Part shown: piece after piece, positions 1-10,530 of the stretch
Layout of the letters: every line of letters starts with the position of its first letter
Position numbering within the stretch: position 1 is the first letter of the stretch
From: Warburgia ugandensis
Lineage: Eukaryota; Streptophyta; Magnoliopsida; Canellales; Canellaceae
Reading direction: 5' to 3'
NCBI GenBank assembly: GCA_035236585.1
Contig: CP141132.1
Span: forward strand, 43,651,880 to 43,715,879
Length of the DNA stretch: 64,000 bases
The notes under the pieces: generated by a model
What the model was told of the DNA's origin: nothing
The model's input: only the letters and a program-made list of their open reading frames with translations
The model's database searches: none
Made by a program: the position numbers and the translations under genes

Positions 1-356
1 GCTTGTTCAGTGCCTCTTGTGAGTAATCTACACCATTGATTTTTTATTTGACACTAATCAACACAATTCAAGTAATCTAATATCCAATCTAACTGATCTG
101 CCCCATATAATTTGGCATTCGAACCACGATCTATTTGATATTCTAAATATAAGACTAGATTAGAGTCAATTAACCATACATTAAGCATCCGATTAGCTCT
201 GATGTTTAGCTAACCATTAAATTTGACAAATTACTGTTGGATAGTCAATTTGAGCTAAAATTTATATTTTTTTCCAAACACTATCAAATTGATGGGTTGG
301 ATGATCTAATTAAATGCTAAACTAGTGGTATTTTGGACAAAATTAAACACTTAACA
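1..356 (-). mobile_element. Type-A LTR, 3' LTR fragment of an Athila-like element
   Basis: Minus-strand LTR whose start (TGTTAAGTG) is at 356; the rest lies beyond the left edge. The whole stretch aligns by eye with about 7750-8112, sharing for example 'taagactagattaga' and 'gatctaattaaatgctaaac', and with the U3 ends of the LTRs at 10531-13075 and 38355-40980. Immediately upstream in element direction is a purine tract (GAGGGGTG, 357-364), as expected for the tract that primes plus-strand synthesis. It is therefore read as the 3' LTR of the element whose 5' LTR is at 6192-8112. Confidence 0.7.
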
Positions 357-607
357 CACCCCTCAACTAGCATTTTGCTAGACCTGAGCAAAATATGTGA
401 AAAATAATTTTACAAAAACTGGTACAAAGTGCCACTTTTGTAGGTTCTCATGATTGCATTTAGCACATGCAACAAGCCCTTGAACCCCCAGGTTGCCCCT
501 CGTGAGGGTTTGCAGTGAATATACCCAGAAGATTGAAGTGAATATACCCACAAGATTCAATAAGGTTGAGCCCTCTATTTTTTCTGAAAGAATCCTCATT
601 CATTAGC
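357..607 (-). mobile_element. 3' noncoding internal region and polypurine tract of element A (part 1)
   Basis: This stretch lies between the TRIM insertion and the 3' LTR. It begins in element sense with the end of a noncoding tail and ends in the polypurine tract at 357-370. It matches 13076-13320 on the same strand and 49100-49380 on the opposite strand, sharing the text around 'catgattgcatttag' and 'gagggtttg.agtgaatatac'. No reading frame is conserved among the copies, so the small open frames here are not taken as genes. The other part of this tail is at 2112-3200. Confidence 0.65.
603..607. repeat. Target-site duplication TTAGC, left copy (right copy at 2107-2111)
   Basis: TTAGC directly precedes TGACACACC at 608 and directly follows GGTGTGTCA at 2106. 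The uninterrupted sequence survives at 13309-13330 ('cattcattagcagtctaa') and, inverted, near 49150, each with a single TTAGC. This fixes the insertion boundaries. Confidence 0.85.
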
Positions 608-1293
608 TGACACACCCCACCCGTGTGGGGTCCACAGTAAGAATATTGTCCGCTTTGGGCCGGGGCCCGCACGACTTTGTTCTCACCTTGGCTTACCAAA
701 GTAAAACGTGTTCTTACTGTGAGGAGTGTTCCCACTCCTTATCACCCAACCCAGCTCCCCTTCCTAGGCGGTATGGGACTAACTCTCAACCGTCCCCCCC
801 TCGGCCTTCGCCGCTTCGCCGCCATCACGATGCCTCATGGTACCTGAGTCAGAAAGGGTAGATCTCTCCCCCTTAGGGGACACACGCCCTCGTGTGACCG
901 AGGCACGCATACGGTTAGCCACCCATCCCCATGAGGGAACTGGCTTTGATACCATTTAACACACCCCACCCATGTGGGGTCCACAGTAAGAATATTGTTT
1001 GCTTTGGGCCAGGGCCCGCACGACTTTGTTCTCACCTTGGCTTCCTAAGGTAAAATGCGTTCTTACTGTGAGGAGTGTTCCCACTCCTTATCACCCAGAT
1101 CATCTCCACCCCCTAGCCGGTATGGGACTAACTCTCTTGCATCCTGCCCTCAAACCATCTCGGCTCCCCTCACAAGGCCAAGCCTCAGGCCATCTTGGCA
1201 AGGTAGCCATCTCCCACTTACGGGACACACACCCCCGTGTGTCACCACACGAGCGATGGTGTGGCTAGCCATCCATCCCTGGGGTCAGGGTTT

Positions 1294-1306
1294 GGCTCTG
1301 ATACCA
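1294..1306 (-). other. Primer-binding site, initiator tRNA-Met type
   Basis: The minus strand reads TGGTATCAGAGCC, the complement of the 3' end of plant initiator tRNA-Met, two bases beyond the LTR end (..GTGTCA). Equivalent sites at the other unit junctions (about 942-954 and 1643-1655) differ by one transition (TGGTATCAAAGCC). This gives the array its polarity. Confidence 0.75.
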
Positions 1307-1910
1307 TTTGACACACCCCACCCGTGTGGGGTCCACAATAAGAATATTGTTCGCTTTGGGCCAGGGCCTGCACAGCTTTGTTCTCACCCTGGCTTCCTAG
1401 GGTAAAATGCATTCTTACTGTGAGGAGTGTTCCCACTCCTTATCACCCATCCTAGCTCCCCTTCCCAGGCAATATGGGACTAACTCTCAACCGTCCCCCC
1501 CTCGGCCTTCGTCGCTTCGCCGCCATCACGATGCCTCATGGTACCTGAGCCGGCAAGGGTAGATCTCTCCCCCTTAGGGGACACACGCCCTCATGTGACC
1601 GAGGCATGCATACGGTTAGCCACCCATCCCCATGAGGGAACTGGCTTTGATACCATTTGATACACCCCACCCGTGTGGGGTCCACAGTAAGAATATTGTT
1701 CGCTTTGGTCTGGGGCCCACACAGCTTTATTCTCACCCTGGCTTCCTAGGGTAAAACACGTTCTTACTGTGAGGAGTGTTCCCACTTCTTATCACACAGA
1801 TCATCTCCACCCCCTAGCCGGTATGGGACTAACTCTTGTGTGTCCCGCCCTCGGACCATCTCAGCTCCCCTCACAAGGCCAAGCATCAAGCCATCTTAGC
1901 ATGGTAGCCA

Positions 1911-2106
1911 TGAGGGCGGGACGCAGGAGAGTTAGTCCCATACTTGCTAGGGGGTGGAGATGATTTGGGTGATAAGGAGTGGGAACACTCCTCACAGTAA
2001 GAACGCATTTTACCCTGGGCGGTCATGGTGAGAACAAAGTTGTGCAGGCCCCGGCCCAAAGTAGACAATATTCTTATTATGGACCCCACACGGGTGGGGT
2101 GTGTCA
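1911..2106 (+). repeat. Inverted partial TRIM unit: one LTR facing outward
   Basis: The reverse complement of this stretch matches units 1-4 from TGACACACCCC through 'gtatgggactaactctc', about 180 bp, plus part of the purine tract (GAGGGCGGGA, about 1912-1921). It therefore holds one complete LTR in plus orientation and meets unit 4 at about 1910, inside the internal region. It forms long terminal inverted repeats with unit 1. Confidence 0.75.
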
Positions 2107-2111
2107 TTAGC

Positions 2112-3200
2112 AATAGAGAAGATTTGACAATTTTACAAATCATACACATATGAAAGTCATTTTATTTGAGTTATTTCTTAAAGTGCATGTGTGTGTACAG
2201 CCACATAAATCCTATGTTTAAATTCTATTGAAAATAGGTCTTGACCTTGAATCCTCGTAGGTATACTCTTAGAAATGAAACTCTCAGACAAGGGTTTAAC
2301 ATATTTCTCTCCTTATGTGATTGCACCCAACAAGTTAGTGGTTGACATAAATCTTTTAAATACTCATGAGACAAAGGAAAATAATTGCTAAGAGTGGTTG
2401 GTATCACCAAGAATATTAGGAGTTTTTACCTTAATTCCTTCTTTTAAAATGCTCTTCAATTGTTTTTTTCTTTTTTGGATTCTTTGGAAGAAAGATGGTT
2501 ACTTCTTTGAATTTTTGTCCTAGTTTTTAACTTATTCTACTAACTCTACTCATTTTGAGATCGGATAACAGAAATAAAAGGCTTAATAAGAGGCTGAAAG
2601 GGCTAACTAGTGGTTTGTAATATACTGGGTAGGCTTTATATCTTTAGGTTGAGCAAGGATGGCCTATATCATTTCCTAGGTTTCGTAAAGCCTATTAGAT
2701 TCAATAAAGTTTTTAGAAATAAAGCTATTACTCCTATTTATTCTTGATGTTTAACCAAAGAAAGGATAACAAGATCACACTAATTTATATCCGCTAAAGA
2801 AGTTGTGGAATTACTTATAATTCTTTAAAAGAACATAGTCTCAAAATCTCACTAGATTATAGGTCTCCACTGATTTTCCTCTAGGTCTCTAAGTCATACC
2901 TCTCTATTAGTCTTGACTATGTGCTGTGTAAATGGTTCTTGAGAATTAACTTTCATAAACTACTTCAACACATGAATGATATGTAAAACTAATCATATGC
3001 ATTCCCATTAAGAGATAAAAATAGTGGAATTACTAAATTATGAACATCCAGTTCTCATCACAGTAAGGGAACTCTTCCTTAGTTCTTTTTTTTTTTTTTT
3101 TTTCAAATTGAGAAAACTCAAGAAAATTCAAAATCTTTGTGCATCTACACCCACCAACCTGAATGAAACATAGTCCTCAATGTTGGAAAACATAGGATCT
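2112..3200 (-). mobile_element. 3' noncoding internal region of element A (part 2)
   Basis: Aligns with 13320-13760 on the same strand and with 47770-49140 on the opposite strand. Shared landmarks are the 'tgcatgtgtgtgta' block near 2185, the 'gtatactctta' block near 2265 and, at 3150-3170, the segment that on the plus strand at 47790 reads 'ttcaggttgggggtgtagg'. Athila elements carry a long tail between integrase and the 3' LTR, and this is one. A run of 18 T lies near 3091-3108. No supportable coding region. Confidence 0.6.
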
Positions 3201-3469
3201 ATATGATAATGGAAGGATGTAGAGGATGGAGATTTGAAAAACATTTGGGTTGCCTCATAGGAAGTGCTAAGTTTTATGTCTTTAGCTAGACATGGCCTAA
3301 CCTAACTTTGTAAACCTAGAGCTAACTCGGTCAACTTATTTTTCCTAATCCTAACCCTAAGATGAAATCATGAGATTACTCATGCCACTTTAGAATCTAG
3401 CAGTAATCTATATAATGCCTCCACCCTAAAATTTTTAATGGTGGTAACATTAAAACAACAAAGATCACG

Positions 3470-5000
3470 ATGATTTTAATTGTGGGGAATCATATTGCTG
3501 ATCCCTCTATTCAAAATTTCACAGTAGTTAATATAATTTGTCCACCTCAAAATTTGAGGTGATGGTAACATAATGACTTTTGGTACTATCGTGCATTTTG
3601 TTCGACCATTTGGAGATGAATGGGCCTTTTCTTGACCAAATGGAGGGATAACAATGACCGTTATATTCAAGTTAACTTTTTCCTCCATTTCCCTAACATT
3701 ATCTTGAAATAAGGGTCTAAATTGACTTTGCGTTTCCCAAAAAGGTTTTTCTTGTATTGCTAGAGGTGGGGACAAGATTTGGCTTAAACCTTGGTTATCT
3801 TCTTATGTGTACCCTAAAGTAGGTTGATGTACATCAATTGACTCTTTTTCTTCTTGTTTCATGGTCACAGGTAAGATATCAAATGGCCAACATGGCTATC
3901 TTGTGAATTTTCAAATAAGGTCAATAAGTCTCAATCAATTACATCTTCTATATTGCAAGGTTCAATATGAATTTCAGGCTTTATAGGGGGATCTACTCTA
4001 GCTTGCCATTGAGAAGTGTTCATTAAATGGAGAGTATCCAATTACTCATTCACCTCTTCAATGGATGTGTCTTCATCATAGTCATAAAAATAAGCGAGAC
4101 ATGAATTTAGAGGTTTTGGGATGGATGATTCTAAAGCTTCATTTTCTTTATCAATAGAAGTCTTTTCATCATAATCATAATAAGGAGTAGGACATGGCTC
4201 AAGTAGATATAAGTTGAAGGTTTCTAAGGATGGTTGTAGACTTTGTGGCTCAGAATGATCATAAGAAATTTCTATCCTATTATTAGTAATAAATGGCTCT
4301 TTAGTATCCCTACTATGTTTTATTATCTCAGTCCTTTTTGCATTATTTCTATCAATATTTTCCTATATTGGTTTCATTTCTACAATCCATTCCTCCCTCT
4401 ATCTGTTTGTTTCCTAAGTCTCCTTTTCAAGGGCAGCCACTTTTTTGTTCCATTCTCTCAAAAAATTGTTGTGTAGTCTCTTCTAATGGTGGTTCGTCAT
4501 GTTGTAAAGGAAATGACTCATAGGGCTAGTATTGCTATGGCATTAGGGTACTGAAAAAGGCTGAGCAGGTTGAACCCATGATGGCTATCCTTGATAATCT
4601 AAATAATAATGGTAGTGTTGACCAGGGTGGGACCATTGTGGTTCTTCTTGAAATCAGTAATCTTGAGACCATGGTTGTTCGTGATGCCTAGCCCATCCAT
4701 TATTGTCTTGGTAATTTGTATGAGGATAAAAATTACTAGCATATGTGAACGCATTAGGTGCATCCACTAGCTCTTGATAGTATTCATCGTATGTGGAGCT
4801 TGATGATGGCCATGAAGAAGTGGCATAGGGATGCTCATAATAGTTCTAATTATTATGGTACTAAGGTTGTGGTGCAGCTTGCTTAGAAGCTATTATCCTA
4901 AGCAATTGACTTTTCATAATATCTAGCATATCCATATGCATCTATGAAATCCATCCCCTTCTTAGTAGGCTAATGTTCTCAACTTTGTATACAATGAAGC
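3470..5000 (-). pseudogene. Degenerate gag-like / ORF1-tail coding remnant of element A
   Basis: On the minus strand, translation from about 5000 down to 4400 gives a frame rich in Tyr, Gln, Pro, His and Trp, followed by a charged stretch resembling a coiled coil (around 4360-4450). It is broken by many stops. Composition and position (after the leader, before the 3' tail) suggest the C-terminal part of the retroelement's first reading frame. The open piece at 3476-3775 (minus) may be its last part. No protease, RT or integrase motif is seen, so element A is internally deleted. Assignment is by composition and position rather than a diagnostic motif. Confidence 0.4.
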
Positions 5001-6167
5001 AAATCATTGTATACAACAAATGAGGTTTCTTTTTTTGAAGAGAAAAAACTAACCTACATGATGTAACCTAACTTCTTAGAATGATGCATAAACAAAGGGC
5101 ACAATCAAATATAATCCTTGAGGCTAGTAAGCAATACTATTTTGATTACTTAAATTTGTGTGGGAAATTGCTTTTAGATTAGCCTAATCTAGTGTTCCTC
5201 TCTTTCATATTTGACTACTGCTTATTAGTTACATTTTGCACTAAGGTGGTTAATACAATCGTCATATAAGGAGGCATTTAGACTTCAACAAATGTTAACA
5301 AAAGGCATGGGAAAATCACTTAGATTTTAAGATAGCCACTATAACCACAGTGCTCAGAAGCCATTGGAGTGATAATAGATTGTGCCTTAGTAAGAGGGTC
5401 TTATGAGCATGTGATGGTCCTATAGGTCTCTTCTAATTAATTTAAAATTAATTTGAAAGGTAGGGTTGCGTGCTTGTGGTGATTATCTTAGGTGGGCCAA
5501 GAAGTGGTGATGAAATTCACCCTTGATCTTGTGGTTTAGGTGGCCTTACTAATTAATTTCCACACTCCATAGAAGTTTGATCAACATATAAATCACTTTA
5601 ATGAATTAAACATGCCCTAAGAATGAAATTAAAAATAATAAACTAATGCAAAATCCTAAAATGCAACAATTATCAAATATGCCTTCTATATGCAATTACA
5701 CTACCAAATAATGCAAAATTATTCTAAATGCAAAACCTAATCTAAGAAATAAAAGGAGTGAGGGAAAGTTACAACAAGGTTTTTGATGAAGATTAAGTGT
5801 GGTCCACCTTATCCCACACTTGCCCTGTTTTATATAACCCTTTTAAAATCGGAATTCAAAATGTAAGTTACAATGATACTCACTATAAGATTCACTCAAA
5901 AGAAAAGGAAAATCCTATTATAGGAAAGCAAGAAAATTTCTATTTATTTGATGAAGATCCACTTGCCAATTTCCTAAAAAAGAAAAATAGAAATAAGTAC
6001 CAAATTCAGGAAATAGAGTGATTATGCACTAAGAAAATTGAAAAATGCACATAAAAATACCTAAAATGATAAAACAATGCAATTCCTAATTTTTTAATAT
6101 TTTATACTTTTATATTTTATGGATTTTTGGAATATTTAATTAAATTTTATGAAAACTCTATTGCGAG
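5001..6167 (-). mobile_element. 5' leader of element A
   Basis: Sequence between the PBS at 6168-6185 and the first coding remnant. It aligns with the leader at 9540-10500, for example 'atgttaa..aaaggcatgggaaaa' at 5293 and 9622, and with plus-strand leaders at 19620-20500 and 41400-42200 through the 'gagtgaca.tag' and 'ggtgggcca' landmarks. No conserved reading frame; the open piece at 5797-6021 is not conserved in the other leaders. Confidence 0.55.
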
Positions 6168-6185
6168 TCCTGGGAAATGGCACAA
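6168..6185 (-). other. Decayed primer-binding site, tRNA-Asp type (element A)
   Basis: Lies next to the LTR end with the usual AGTTTTT spacer. By eye 12 of 18 positions match the tRNA-Asp complement TGGCGCCGTTGCCGGGGA used by Athila elements. Weak by itself, but it sits exactly where the better-preserved site lies at 10507-10524. Confidence 0.5.
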
Positions 6186-6191
6186 AAAACT

Positions 6192-8112
6192 TGTTGTTTT
6201 ATTGCAAGTTCTTGGGCTACAGTAGTTTAGCGTATGCAAGTACAAGTTGATCTCACAGGGTTTGGCATTAATAATTTGGAGTTTAAATAAAATTTAATTG
6301 AAATGACTAGAAATAGAATCAAAGTTCATATATATTTAACTACTAAAAATTAGAGAATTTTTGGTTCGAGAAGACAAAAAATTAAACTAAATAGCAAGAA
6401 AAATCTACCTTACTAGCTTAATCACTATCAATTTCTTCAAATTTGGTCATCTTAGAGTTAATTAGCCATCATCAATGTCTTCAGCATGTCTTTGATTAAA
6501 GATCTAATGGTTGGATTAGGCAGATTCCCAAAAATCCTACAGATATGGAGTAAATAAGGATTTTGGGATTTGGATGGTTTAGATTAATTTTTGGAGTTCA
6601 AATTAAAGATTAGAGACATTAATTAGGCTAAGCGATGCCTTGAGAAAGAAATATGCAAATTAATTGAAAATCTAATTTGAAACAGAGGAGAAATAGAGAA
6701 ATTTTATTGGTTAAGGCTACCCGTTGGTTAGGTTAAGCCTTAATTGGTCTGGCTCAGATTGTGCAGTTCCTAAATAAGCAGAAAATAGGTAAAACAAAAC
6801 CAGAATGGAAATAGGGACACAAATGGCATTAAATTAGGGATATAGCTGGAATTAAATCAGAACTACAAAGGGCAAAAATGGAATTTTTGGAAAAAAAATT
6901 CAGAATTAAATGAAAAAAGAGGAAACTCAATAGATGCAGAGGAAATTGGTGATGGAGGGGGATAAGGGAAGAGGAGGAGGAGAAGAGAGGAGAAGAAAGA
7001 GGAAAATGAGCCGATCGATGATGGAGAAGAAAATTCGGTGTTGTGGTGGAGCAACAGAGTGGAAACTGACACCAATGGATTAGGAGAAGGTGTAGAGAGA
7101 TAAAAGAAAGCTGGGATTGCATTGGGTGGTGAGGAAAATAGGTGGGTTGGTCAGAACCGTTGAGGAAGTAGAAAGAGCCAAGAGAGAGGGAGAGACAGGG
7201 TTCCGGCTTGGATGATAGAGAGAGAAGGTAGTTGGGGTGAAGAGGGAGGTCACAATAGAGAAAAAGAGTAGGAGATGAGAGAGAGTGAAGCAAGGCAATG
7301 GAGAGGTCGATCAGACAGAGGAGGTAGGGGTTGTTGCAAAAAGAGATGTGTGATATGGAATGGGGCTAGTGTGGTAAAAGGAACAGAGTGATAGGAGGGA
7401 TAAAAGGCGTTATGGAAGAAGAAAATGATGATAATTGAAAAAAAAAAATGAAAAAAAAAGATGAAGAAGAAAACAATGGAAGGAAATTAAACTCAAAACT
7501 CAAAACTATCCCTAGAACTCCTATGGGTTCCCTCTCATAAAGCTTTCTCCCTTCTAATTCTCTTCTCCCCCATTTTCCTTATCCTTTCCTTATGGTCAAC
7601 AATTAGTTTCCTACTAGGAAACTTCTATCCCCTTGAATTATGCCTCTTCATTCCTAATTTGATCCCTTATTTAGGAAATTTTATCCATGATCTTCTTTCC
7701 CCTTATTAGAACTCTTTTCTTTTAGGAAACCATCCAATCTTGCTTTGTGAGTGATATAGTTCATTCAATGCCCCTTGTAGGATAATCTACACCATTGGTT
7801 TTGATTTGACACAAATCAACACAATTTGAGCCATCTAATGTCCAACCCAACTGATCTGCACCATAGAATTCTCTGTTCAAACCATGATTTATTTAATTTA
7901 CAAAATATAAGACTAGATTAGATTTATCTAACCATACATTAAGCATATGATTAGCTCTGATGATCATTTGGATGTTAAATTTGATAAATTATGGTTAGAT
8001 GGTCAAGTTGATCTAAAATTCATATTTTTTTCTAAAAATTATCAAGTTGTTGGGTTAGATGATCTAATTAAATGCTAAACTAGGGGCATTTTGGCCAAAA
8101 TTAAACACTTAA
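6192..8112 (-). mobile_element. Type-A LTR, 5' LTR of element A
   Basis: The minus-strand LTR starts near 8112 and ends with ...CAACA at 6192, followed by the PBS. The U3 end (about 7750-8112) matches 1-356; the U5 end ('cttgttg' start, 'gttgatc.ca.gg' block) matches 10531 and 38355. At about 1.92 kb it is some 0.6 kb shorter than the other type-A LTRs, so it carries an internal deletion. Its middle (6900-7500) is strongly pyrimidine-rich on the element strand, which creates spurious open frames. It abuts the gag remnant of the neighbouring element at 8113, suggesting that element A inserted into that gag; the other side is outside the window. Confidence 0.65.
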
Positions 8113-9274
8113 TGTGGACTAAATTGTTTCCTCAAAAGATGATTTCTTTTCTTGTTGAGGTTGTTGGAAGCCAGGTCGTTGCTGGGGAATTGTAGCTCTA
8201 GGAATGTTCTTGGTAAGCGGTTCACAAATGGTCCCCTTGGTAGTTATTCTTCAACTAGAAAACATTTGGATGCCTAAACTATCTATCTTAGGGTTGTAAG
8301 TCTCAAAATATGGGTTGTTGCTAGGATCATGATATGCATTCAATGCGTTCGCATCTTCAACTAGATAATCATTAAGAAATTTATTTGATGGACAAGACCT
8401 AATCATATGAGTTGGGCTAGAATTGGGAGAACAAATCTCTTACAGAGGTTTAATAGATGTGGTAGCTATAAAATATTGAAACATAATTTCAAACTTGTCC
8501 ACTTTGCAATCGTACTTGTCCATTCTCTCTAATATAGAGTTGAGTTTATGGGATATATTAGTATGCACTCCTATCTCATAGATAGCCCCTTTCTTGGTAG
8601 GTTGGTTATTTCTATCTCTTCTATTTCAATAATCCCATTGCTGGGTATTATTTACTAGTGTTTGAAAGAACTCCTAGGCCTCACTCTCATCTTTTAACAT
8701 GAGGGCCCCTCCACTTGTTGGATTTATCATTTGTCTATTTTGAGCCGTCAATGCCTCATTGAAGTACTGAACTTGCTACCATTTCTCAAATCCGTGACGA
8801 GGAAATTTCTGTAGTAGTTCATTCCACCATTTCCAACATTTGTAATATTGTTCATCATCCCTTTGTTAGAAATTGATAATTTCATGACGAAGGGCATTTG
8901 TTTTTTTAACGGGAAGAATTTGTTAAAAACTACTTAGATAATTGATCCCATAGATTAATAGAACCTACCTCCAAGGATTTGAGCTATGACTTGGCTTTAT
9001 TCTTGAGTGAGAATAAGAATATCCTAAGCCTAATAGTATCATTTGAAAAATTTTAGAACCTAAATGCGGCATCTATATCAAGGAACTCATTGATATTAGT
9101 GTAAAGGTCATCTCAGTCTCAACCATAAAAGGTACGGATTAATTGGATGACTCTTGGCTTTAACTCAATGCATCTACATTTGTAGGATGTAAAGCTATGC
9201 AGGATGGGGTGTTGGGTTATAGAGGTGCATTAAGATCTCTAATTGTGGCCAACTTCTACTGGTGGTTTGGCCAT
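8113..9274 (-). pseudogene. Athila-type gag, broken and truncated (element B)
   Basis: Capsid-type gag on the minus strand from a possible ATG at 9272-9274. Translation of fragments gives the landmarks of plant Ty3 gag: a Phe-Tyr-Gly block with a downstream 'NEFLDID', 'RLRIFLFSL' and 'WDQLS' (about 9140-8900), an 'EAWEFFQTL' block near 8680, and a Pro/Gln-rich tail ending near 8115. The same landmarks occur in the plus-strand gag at 23860-25600 and the inverted gag piece at 44800-45232. Several stops and frameshifts are present. The frame is cut at 8113 by the LTR of element A, so protease and pol are missing. Family assignment is firm; exact limits are not. Confidence 0.65.
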
Positions 9275-10506
9275 GGGAACAGGAACTTGGTTTCTTTCCC
9301 CTTGTCTAAGTTGCTTTAAATCACTAGGTCAAAAGGTGCTAACTCTAAGTTCTGAGATTGATGTCTTTGCATAAACTATCCTTAATCTAAATTTCTTAAT
9401 CTATATGCTGACTTTAACTCTATGTGATGTACAATCAAAGACTAGAAATCATTAATTGAATAGCATCTTGCTTATCTTTTCTTAGTGCATAGGTGGTAGC
9501 TTCTTAGACCTAGATCTATGCAACTCCTTTTTTTCAAATTTGACTACTGCTTGCCTAATCGATTCTGCTCTAAAGTGATTAATACAATCCTTGTGTCAAG
9601 AGGTGTTTAGACCTCAACCAATGTTAATGGAAGGCATGGGAAAATTACTTAGATTTTAAGACACCCACTATAACCATAGTGCTCAGAAGACATTAGAGTG
9701 ACAATAGACCATGTCCTTCTAAAAGGGTCGTATGAGCTTGATGCCCTAAGTCTCTTTCTACTTAATTTTAATTAACATTCAAAGTTTCGGATTGTGACAT
9801 ACAAGGATGTTTAGATCCTAGGTGGGCCAAGGGGCTAGTAATAAAATATAGTTCTTATCTTATAAGGGTTCCTATGGGGCCCTTACTATCATTAATTCCA
9901 TTTCACCATAAAGCAATTAACTATGTAATGAAAAACAAAAGCAACCTAATGCAACCTATATACTATCCAACCAAAGTTAGATAGGTGCTTTCTAATGTAA
10001 CAACCCTAAGTAAAGATGCAACAATTAAAGTAAATGATACTAATTTATATGATTTATTCTACCATCCAAATGCAATTCTGCACTAAATGCAAATTATTCT
10101 AAAAATTAAAATTTGGGTGAGGATTGCTCACAATGAAGGGTCAGATGATGATCAAGTGTGTGCCACCATACCCCACACTCGCCATGTATAATTACAACTG
10201 ATTTAAAATTGAATAATAAAGAAATTGCAAATTACAACAGGCGTCACTGTACGTTCTACTCAAATCCTAATCTAGGAAAGCAATAAAAACCCTAATCTAT
10301 GGTGATGAAGCTGTGACCCATAGGTTTGCCGCCACTCCTTTGCTAATCTCCATCATATAAAAATTAAATAAATTGGTCAATATGAGAAAAATAGAAAGTA
10401 AATTAAAAAAAAACAAAATTGATGCAAAACCCTAAACTAATGCACCCTAAACCAAGAGTAGGGAAAAATAATCTAAAGTATGGAACACTACATAAAGCAT
10501 TGCAAC
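9275..10506 (-). mobile_element. 5' leader of element B
   Basis: Noncoding stretch between PBS and gag. It shares with 5250-5800 (same strand) and 41450-42110 (opposite strand) the blocks 'ggcatgggaaaa', 'agagtgacaatag' and 'ctaggtgggccaag'. A retrotransposon leader normally holds packaging and dimerisation signals, but none can be pinned down by eye. Confidence 0.55.
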
Positions 10507-10524
10507 TCCCCAGTAACGACGTGA
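10507..10524 (-). other. Primer-binding site, tRNA-Asp type (element B)
   Basis: The minus strand reads TCACGTCGTTACTGGGGA, matching 13 of 18 positions of TGGCGCCGTTGCCGGGGA, the complement of tRNA-Asp. It is separated from the LTR end by the short AGTTTTT-like spacer seen at the other LTRs. This is the main evidence for Athila affiliation of the minus-strand elements. Confidence 0.65.
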
Positions 10525-10530
10525 AAAACT

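Larger units (their letters stand above)
608..2106 (-). mobile_element. Multimeric TRIM-like retroelement with an inverted terminal copy
   Basis: A 1499-bp insertion bounded by TGACACACC...GGTGTGTCA and a perfect 5-bp TSD. It holds four direct units starting at 608, 957, 1309 and 1658 (spacing 349-352 bp), then an inverted partial unit from about 1911 to 2106. Read on the minus strand, each full unit is an LTR of about 181 bp (for example 788 down to 608, TG...CA), a site matching the initiator tRNA-Met end (TGGTATCAGAGCC, exact at 1294-1306), a short internal region with no coding capacity, and a purine tract (GAGGGGGGGACGG in unit 1). This is the TRIM layout. Units 1 and 3 share one internal region and units 2 and 4 another, so the repeat is dimeric (A-B-A-B). 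Both outer ends are the same LTR end (U5). A foldback DNA transposon is the alternative reading, but the tRNA-Met site and purine tract favour a retroelement. Confidence 0.75.

Noticed and set aside
608-2106. Reading the array as a CRISPR or as satellite DNA
   Set aside because: Repeat length (350 bp), tRNA-Met site, LTR-like TG/CA ends and 5-bp TSD fit a retroelement; there are no short repeats with unique spacers, and only four to five units lie inside one insertion.
608-2106. Foldback or MITE-type DNA transposon with long terminal inverted repeats
   Set aside because: The ends are inverted, but each unit has a PBS and purine tract in retroelement order, which a DNA transposon would not need. 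Kept as the alternative.
6829-7293. 154-codon minus-strand frame rich in Leu, Ser and Pro
   Set aside because: Caused by a long pyrimidine-rich stretch of an LTR; overlapping frames are also open, and no domain or conservation in the other LTR copies was seen.
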